Shown here in pieces: positions 30,789 to 34,297 of a stretch of 34,297 bases of DNA. The DNA lies in the NCBI GenBank assembly GCA_030630015.1, contig DAOVNV010000002.1:1-34297 (forward strand), in the 5' to 3' direction. The stretch comes from Desulfuromonadales bacterium. Its GTDB lineage: Bacteria > Desulfobacterota > Desulfuromonadia > Desulfuromonadales > BM103. The notes beneath the pieces were generated by a model. The model was not told the DNA's origin, made no database searches, and saw only the letters and a program-made list of their open reading frames with translations. Within the stretch, counting starts at the first letter, position 1. Every line of letters begins with the position of its first letter. The translations under genes were made by a program, and so were the position numbers.

Positions 30789-32177
30789 ATGGAAAGAATT
30801 CTGGTTGTCGATGACGAGGCATTTATCCGGGAAAACCTGGAACGGATCCTCGAAGAAGACGGTTATCGACCATACTCAACGGCCAGCGGCGACGAGGCTG
30901 TCCGTGAGGTCAGTGAAGAAGAAATCGACCTAGTGCTGCTTGACCTGAATCTGGGCAACAAGAGCGGCCTGGATGTTCTGCGTGCCATGCGGGAGGTTGA
31001 TCCCGAGGTTCTGGTGATTATTATTACCGGCTACGGTACGGTGGAGAGTGCCGTCGAAGCCCTGAAACTTGGGGCATACGATTACATCAAGAAGCCTTTC
31101 AAGGCGGATGCGATCCGATTGATTGTCCGCCTCGCCCTGGAGACCCAGAATCTCAGGCGTGAGGTCAGGCAGCTACGCCGCAGCAATCCCATGCGCGACC
31201 TGCCGGATGATTCAGTTATGGTCGGGTCAAGCCCGCAACTGATGCAGGTCTATCGGCAGATCAGGGAGGTTGCCAAGCATGAGACGGCGACCGTCCTGGT
31301 AACCGGCGAATCCGGGACCGGCAAGGAACTTGTGGCACGCGCCGTACACCATCTCTCCCCGCGCGAGGGAAAACCTTTCATCGAGATCAATTGCGGATCC
31401 CTGCCTTTCAACCTGCTTGAAACAGAATTGTTTGGTCATGAGCGCGGTGCATTCACGGATGCCAAATCGCGCAAGATCGGTCTGTTCGAAGAAGCTGATG
31501 GAGGGACGATCTTTCTCGATGAAATCGGTGAGATGGATATGAATCTGCAGGTGAAACTGCTGCGGGTTCTCGAAGATCGGAAAATTAGACGGCTCGGGGG
31601 AACGCGCAACATCGATATCGACGTCAGGGTGATCGCTGCGACGAATCGAGATTTGAAGGAAGCCCTTGAGCAGAAGGCTTTTCGAGAAGATCTCTACTAC
31701 CGCTTGAACGTTTTTCCTATCCACGTTTCACCGTTACGCGAGAGACGTGAGGATATCCCGGCCCTCCTCGAACTCTTTCTGAAACATTTCAGCAGTGCGT
31801 TCAATAAGGATATTCGCGAGATCTCCAGGGACGCACTTGACCTGCTCATGCGCTACCACTGGCCCGGCAATGTGCGTGAATTGCGCAATGTGGTTGAGCG
31901 GATCTGCATCATGAATGACCGGCAGACCCTTCTGTCCGACTGCCTGCCGCGTGAAATATGGGGCGAAGAGCCGCTCAAGGAGACCCCTTTCACATATCAG
32001 GTTCCTCCCGAAGGTCTTCTCTTTGAAGAGATCGTTGAACAGGTGGAGAAAAGCCTGATCAGTCAAGCTGTACAGATGACAGGCGGCAATGTGGCTAAAA
32101 CGGCGCGTCTGCTCAGTTTGCCGAGGGGGACCCTGCGCTACAAAATGGAGAAGTACGGGTTGGTCGAAACCGTGTAA
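30789..32177 (+). CDS. Sigma-54-dependent response regulator, NtrC class
   Basis: The receiver has phospho-acceptor Asp52 (LVLLDLNLG), Thr80 and Lys102 (KKPF). The AAA+ domain has Walker A GESGTGKE (173-180), the sigma-54 contact loop GAFTDA (220-225), Walker B GGTIFLDEIGEMD and the sensor region YYRLNVFPI. The Fis-type HTH closes the protein (GGNVAKTARLLSLPRGTLRYKM). With 462 residues it is a standard transcriptional activator that remodels sigma-54 RNA polymerase. It follows the kinase gene and precedes hypF; control of hydrogenase or respiratory genes is plausible but not shown. No -24/-12 promoter was recognised nearby. Confidence 0.95.
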   Translation: MERILVVDDEAFIRENLERILEEDGYRPYSTASGDEAVREVSEEEIDLVLLDLNLGNKSGLDVLRAMREVDPEVLVIIITGYGTVESAVEALKLGAYDYIKKPFKADAIRLIVRLALETQNLRREVRQLRRSNPMRDLPDDSVMVGSSPQLMQVYRQIREVAKHETATVLVTGESGTGKELVARAVHHLSPREGKPFIEINCGSLPFNLLETELFGHERGAFTDAKSRKIGLFEEADGGTIFLDEIGEMDMNLQVKLLRVLEDRKIRRLGGTRNIDIDVRVIAATNRDLKEALEQKAFREDLYYRLNVFPIHVSPLRERREDIPALLELFLKHFSSAFNKDIREISRDALDLLMRYHWPGNVRELRNVVERICIMNDRQTLLSDCLPREIWGEEPLKETPFTYQVPPEGLLFEEIVEQVEKSLISQAVQMTGGNVAKTARLLSLPRGTLRYKMEKYGLVETV

Positions 32178-32260
32178 CATGCTTGAATCTCTCCGTTCTC
32201 AGGCATTGCTGACGGGAAATACGGATGCAGGTATAAGGCCTCGCGACAAGGTGACCGTCT

Positions 32261-34297
32261 GTGCAACGTCAACGCATCATCATCGATGGGATTGTCCAAG
32301 GGGTTGGTTTCCGGCCCTTCGTTTACCAACTAGCTGCCCGTTTGGGGGTCGTCGGTTGGGTGCGCAACGATGCGCGTGGTGTGACCATCGAAGCGCAGGC
32401 TGCCCCGGCGATTTTGGAACAGTTCTGTCTCGCCCTTCAGCAGGATAAGCCCCCTCTGTCAGTTATCAATAATTTTTCCAGCGCAAATCTCCCCCCTGTC
32501 TCCGAGGCCGGTTTTACAATACAAGCCAGCCAGAACGAAACCGGTTCGCTTGCGGGAGTTCCGCCGGACACCTTCGTTTGTGATGACTGCCTTGCCGAAC
32601 TGTTTGATCCGACCGATCGGCGCTACCGTTATCCTTTCATCAACTGCACCAACTGCGGACCACGCTATTCGATTATTACCGGCATTCCTTACGATCGACC
32701 CTTGACGACCATGGCAGACTTTTCCATGTGTTCTGCATGCCGCCTGGAATACGAATCTCCGGATGACAGGCGTTTCCATGCCCAGCCGAACGCCTGTCCC
32801 GACTGCGGTCCGCAGTTGTCGCTGGTCGACAGCCACGGTTCTTGCCTCGATGGCTGCGACCCGCTGGCGGAGACCGTGCAGGCACTGCTCGAGGGCCGGA
32901 TTGTCGCAATCAAGGGTCTCGGTGGTTATCACTTGGCGGTGGATGCCAGCAACGCTGCGGCCATCCGCGAATTACGCCGCCGCAAACTGCGCGACGAGAA
33001 ACCTTTCGCTATCATGTCGCGCGATCTCGATCAGGTCAGCCGTTACGCATATTTCAGCCCTGCGGAGGCGAAGCTGCTGAGTGGAGTCGAGAGGCCGATT
33101 GTCCTGCTGCAGAAAAAAGCCACGACCCTGCTGGCGGACGAAGTCGCCCCGGGCAACCGCTTTGTCGGAGCGATGCTGCCTTATACGCCGCTGCATCACT
33201 TGCTGTTCGAAAAACATTTCCTGGCACTGGTTATGACCAGCGCCAACCTCTCCGACGAACCGATTGCGTATGAAGATGAGGAGGCCTGTTCGCGGCTTGC
33301 AGGGATTGCCGACCTGTTTTTGCAGCACGATCGAAGAATACACACCCGGACGGATGATTCCATTATGCGTGTCATGGCTGACCGGGCGACGATGATACGC
33401 CGTTCTCGCGGGTTTGTCCCCAGGGGAATAGCCCTGCCTGCAGAGCAGGCCAGCGTCCTCGGGGTCGGAGCGGAACTGAAAAATTGTCTCTGCCTGACCC
33501 GGGCCGACCGCGCTTTTCTCAGCCAGCACATTGGCGATCTCAAGAACCTGGAGGTTTACGAGGCGTTTAAAAGGACGGCCGACCACCTGCAGTCGATCCT
33601 CGAAGTTCGGCCCGAAATCGTTGCGCACGATCTCCACCCTGATTACTACTCAACCTGCTTTGCAGAGGAAGAATGCGGGTTGCCGACTGTGGCGGTCCAG
33701 CATCATCATGCCCACCTGGCAAGCTGCCTGGCAGAGCATGGACGGACCGGACCGGCCATCGGTGTCATTTTCGATGGACTCGGTTATGGTCCTGACGGGA
33801 CATTGTGGGGTGGTGAGTTCCTGGTCGGTGATCTGTGCGACTTCGAACGTTTCGGGCATTTCCGCTATGTTGCGATGCCTGGTGGTGACCTGGCAACCCG
33901 TGAACCCTGGCGCATGGCGCTGGCTTGTCTGCAAGCGGCGTTTGGCGAGATTCCAGATACTGATACGGCCCTGTATGGAATTGACACGACCGAATGGCAG
34001 TTGGCTGGAGAAGCGGCCAGGCTGGGCGTAAACTCGCCGCTGACATCCAGCTGTGGCCGCCTGTTCGATGCCGTGGCAGCCTTGCTCGGGATCCGCCGCA
34101 AAGTCAGCTATGAGGGACAGGCTGCCCTGGAGTTGGAAATGCTGGCTGACCCGAAAGCGGAAGATCTTTTGTCGTACGATCTGATCAAGGATGGAGAGAC
34201 CATGGTTTTTGATTTTCTGCCGCTGATCCGGGACATTGTAAAACTCCGTGACCAGGGTGTGCCTGCGGCGGTCATTGCCGGACAGTTTCATGTGACC
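32261..34297 (+). CDS. hypF: Hydrogenase maturation protein HypF (3'-truncated by window end)
   Basis: HypF makes the cyanide ligands of the NiFe hydrogenase active site: it carbamoylates HypE using carbamoyl phosphate. The GTG at 32261 was chosen because AAGGTGA lies 6 nt upstream and an in-frame stop lies at 32252, so no earlier start is possible. The acylphosphatase domain has VQGVGFRPF with Arg18 and VRNDARG with Asn36. Zinc-finger pairs follow at Cys107/110, 129/132, 157/160 and 179/182, then a YrdC-like domain (GGYHLAVDASN, YTPLHHLL, MTSANLS) and the Kae1-like domain (VQHHHAHLASC, FDGLGYG, GGEFL). The frame is open to the last base at codon 679; full-length HypF is about 750 aa. The rest of the hyp genes should follow beyond the window. 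Confidence 0.95.
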   Translation, partial: MQRQRIIIDGIVQGVGFRPFVYQLAARLGVVGWVRNDARGVTIEAQAAPAILEQFCLALQQDKPPLSVINNFSSANLPPVSEAGFTIQASQNETGSLAGVPPDTFVCDDCLAELFDPTDRRYRYPFINCTNCGPRYSIITGIPYDRPLTTMADFSMCSACRLEYESPDDRRFHAQPNACPDCGPQLSLVDSHGSCLDGCDPLAETVQALLEGRIVAIKGLGGYHLAVDASNAAAIRELRRRKLRDEKPFAIMSRDLDQVSRYAYFSPAEAKLLSGVERPIVLLQKKATTLLADEVAPGNRFVGAMLPYTPLHHLLFEKHFLALVMTSANLSDEPIAYEDEEACSRLAGIADLFLQHDRRIHTRTDDSIMRVMADRATMIRRSRGFVPRGIALPAEQASVLGVGAELKNCLCLTRADRAFLSQHIGDLKNLEVYEAFKRTADHLQSILEVRPEIVAHDLHPDYYSTCFAEEECGLPTVAVQHHHAHLASCLAEHGRTGPAIGVIFDGLGYGPDGTLWGGEFLVGDLCDFERFGHFRYVAMPGGDLATREPWRMALACLQAAFGEIPDTDTALYGIDTTEWQLAGEAARLGVNSPLTSSCGRLFDAVAALLGIRRKVSYEGQAALELEMLADPKAEDLLSYDLIKDGETMVFDFLPLIRDIVKLRDQGVPAAVIAGQFHVT

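Noticed and set aside
1-34297. tRNA, rRNA, CRISPR array, prophage or transposase genes
   Set aside because: I looked for tRNA-like arms, regularly spaced repeats and recombinase motifs on both strands and found none that hold up by eye.

Overview
The window looks like chromosomal DNA of a Desulfuromonadales/Geobacterales-type deltaproteobacterium. The strongest markers are a small periplasmic triheme cytochrome c7 of the PpcA type, a biotin operon under a canonical BirA operator, a HypF hydrogenase-maturation gene, several His-Asp signalling proteins of geobacterial style, and the gene orders ftsE-ftsX-envC-ctpA-divergent polysaccharide deacetylase and xseA-M23 peptidase-xseB-ispA-dxs. The taxonomic call is inference from gene content. 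Coding density is high, with many 4-bp start/stop overlaps, and I saw no phage, transposase, CRISPR, rRNA or tRNA.

Layout. (1) 1-5272: cell-division and cell-wall cluster, with the 3' end of ftsE, then ftsX, an EnvC-like activator with a degenerate LytM domain, a CtpA protease, and a YibQ-type divergent polysaccharide deacetylase. A 160-bp imperfect palindrome sits between the last two. (2) 5296-6696 (minus): a ParA-like ATPase with an unusual Cys/His-containing C-terminal half, divergent from (3) 6827-12014: xseA, an intact M23 peptidase, xseB, ispA and dxs, closed by a strong terminator. (4) 12076-13053 (minus): a receiver-GAF protein whose phospho-acceptor Asp is Glu. (5) 13309-16963: a perfect BirA operator followed by bioW-bioF-bioH-bioC, which encodes two alternative routes to the pimeloyl thioester. 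(6) 17022-21039: an ArsR regulator (minus), divergent from an operon of a Ca2+/Na+ antiporter, a DUF3108 protein and a CBS-type family II pyrophosphatase, with two related palindromes upstream. (7) 21278-22705: the triheme cytochrome (minus), divergent from a membrane-anchored HTH protein with a perfect EF-hand loop. (8) 22706-23291: a gene-poor stretch holding two intrinsic terminators and a structured leader with its own promoter, upstream of a response regulator. (9) 23999-26740 (minus): a 59-aa Cys-rich protein, an alpha/beta hydrolase, exported MsrA and a zinc alcohol dehydrogenase. (10) 26993-27961: a long-chain polyprenyl diphosphate synthase. (11) 28116-32177: a sensor kinase and an NtrC-class sigma-54 activator. 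(12) 32261-end: hypF, cut by the window edge.

How the genes work together: ispA and dxs, with the later polyprenyl synthase, supply isoprenoids for quinone and undecaprenyl carriers. FtsEX with EnvC, the CtpA protease and the peptidases belong to septal peptidoglycan remodelling. The bio operon supplies the biotin precursor KAPA. The cytochrome belongs to periplasmic electron transfer. The kinase/NtrC pair lies directly upstream of a hydrogenase-maturation gene. The items most worth follow-up are the structured leader at 23088-23256, the dual-route biotin operon, the pseudo-receiver, the ParA-like fusion, the EF-hand HTH protein facing the cytochrome, and the 160-bp palindrome.
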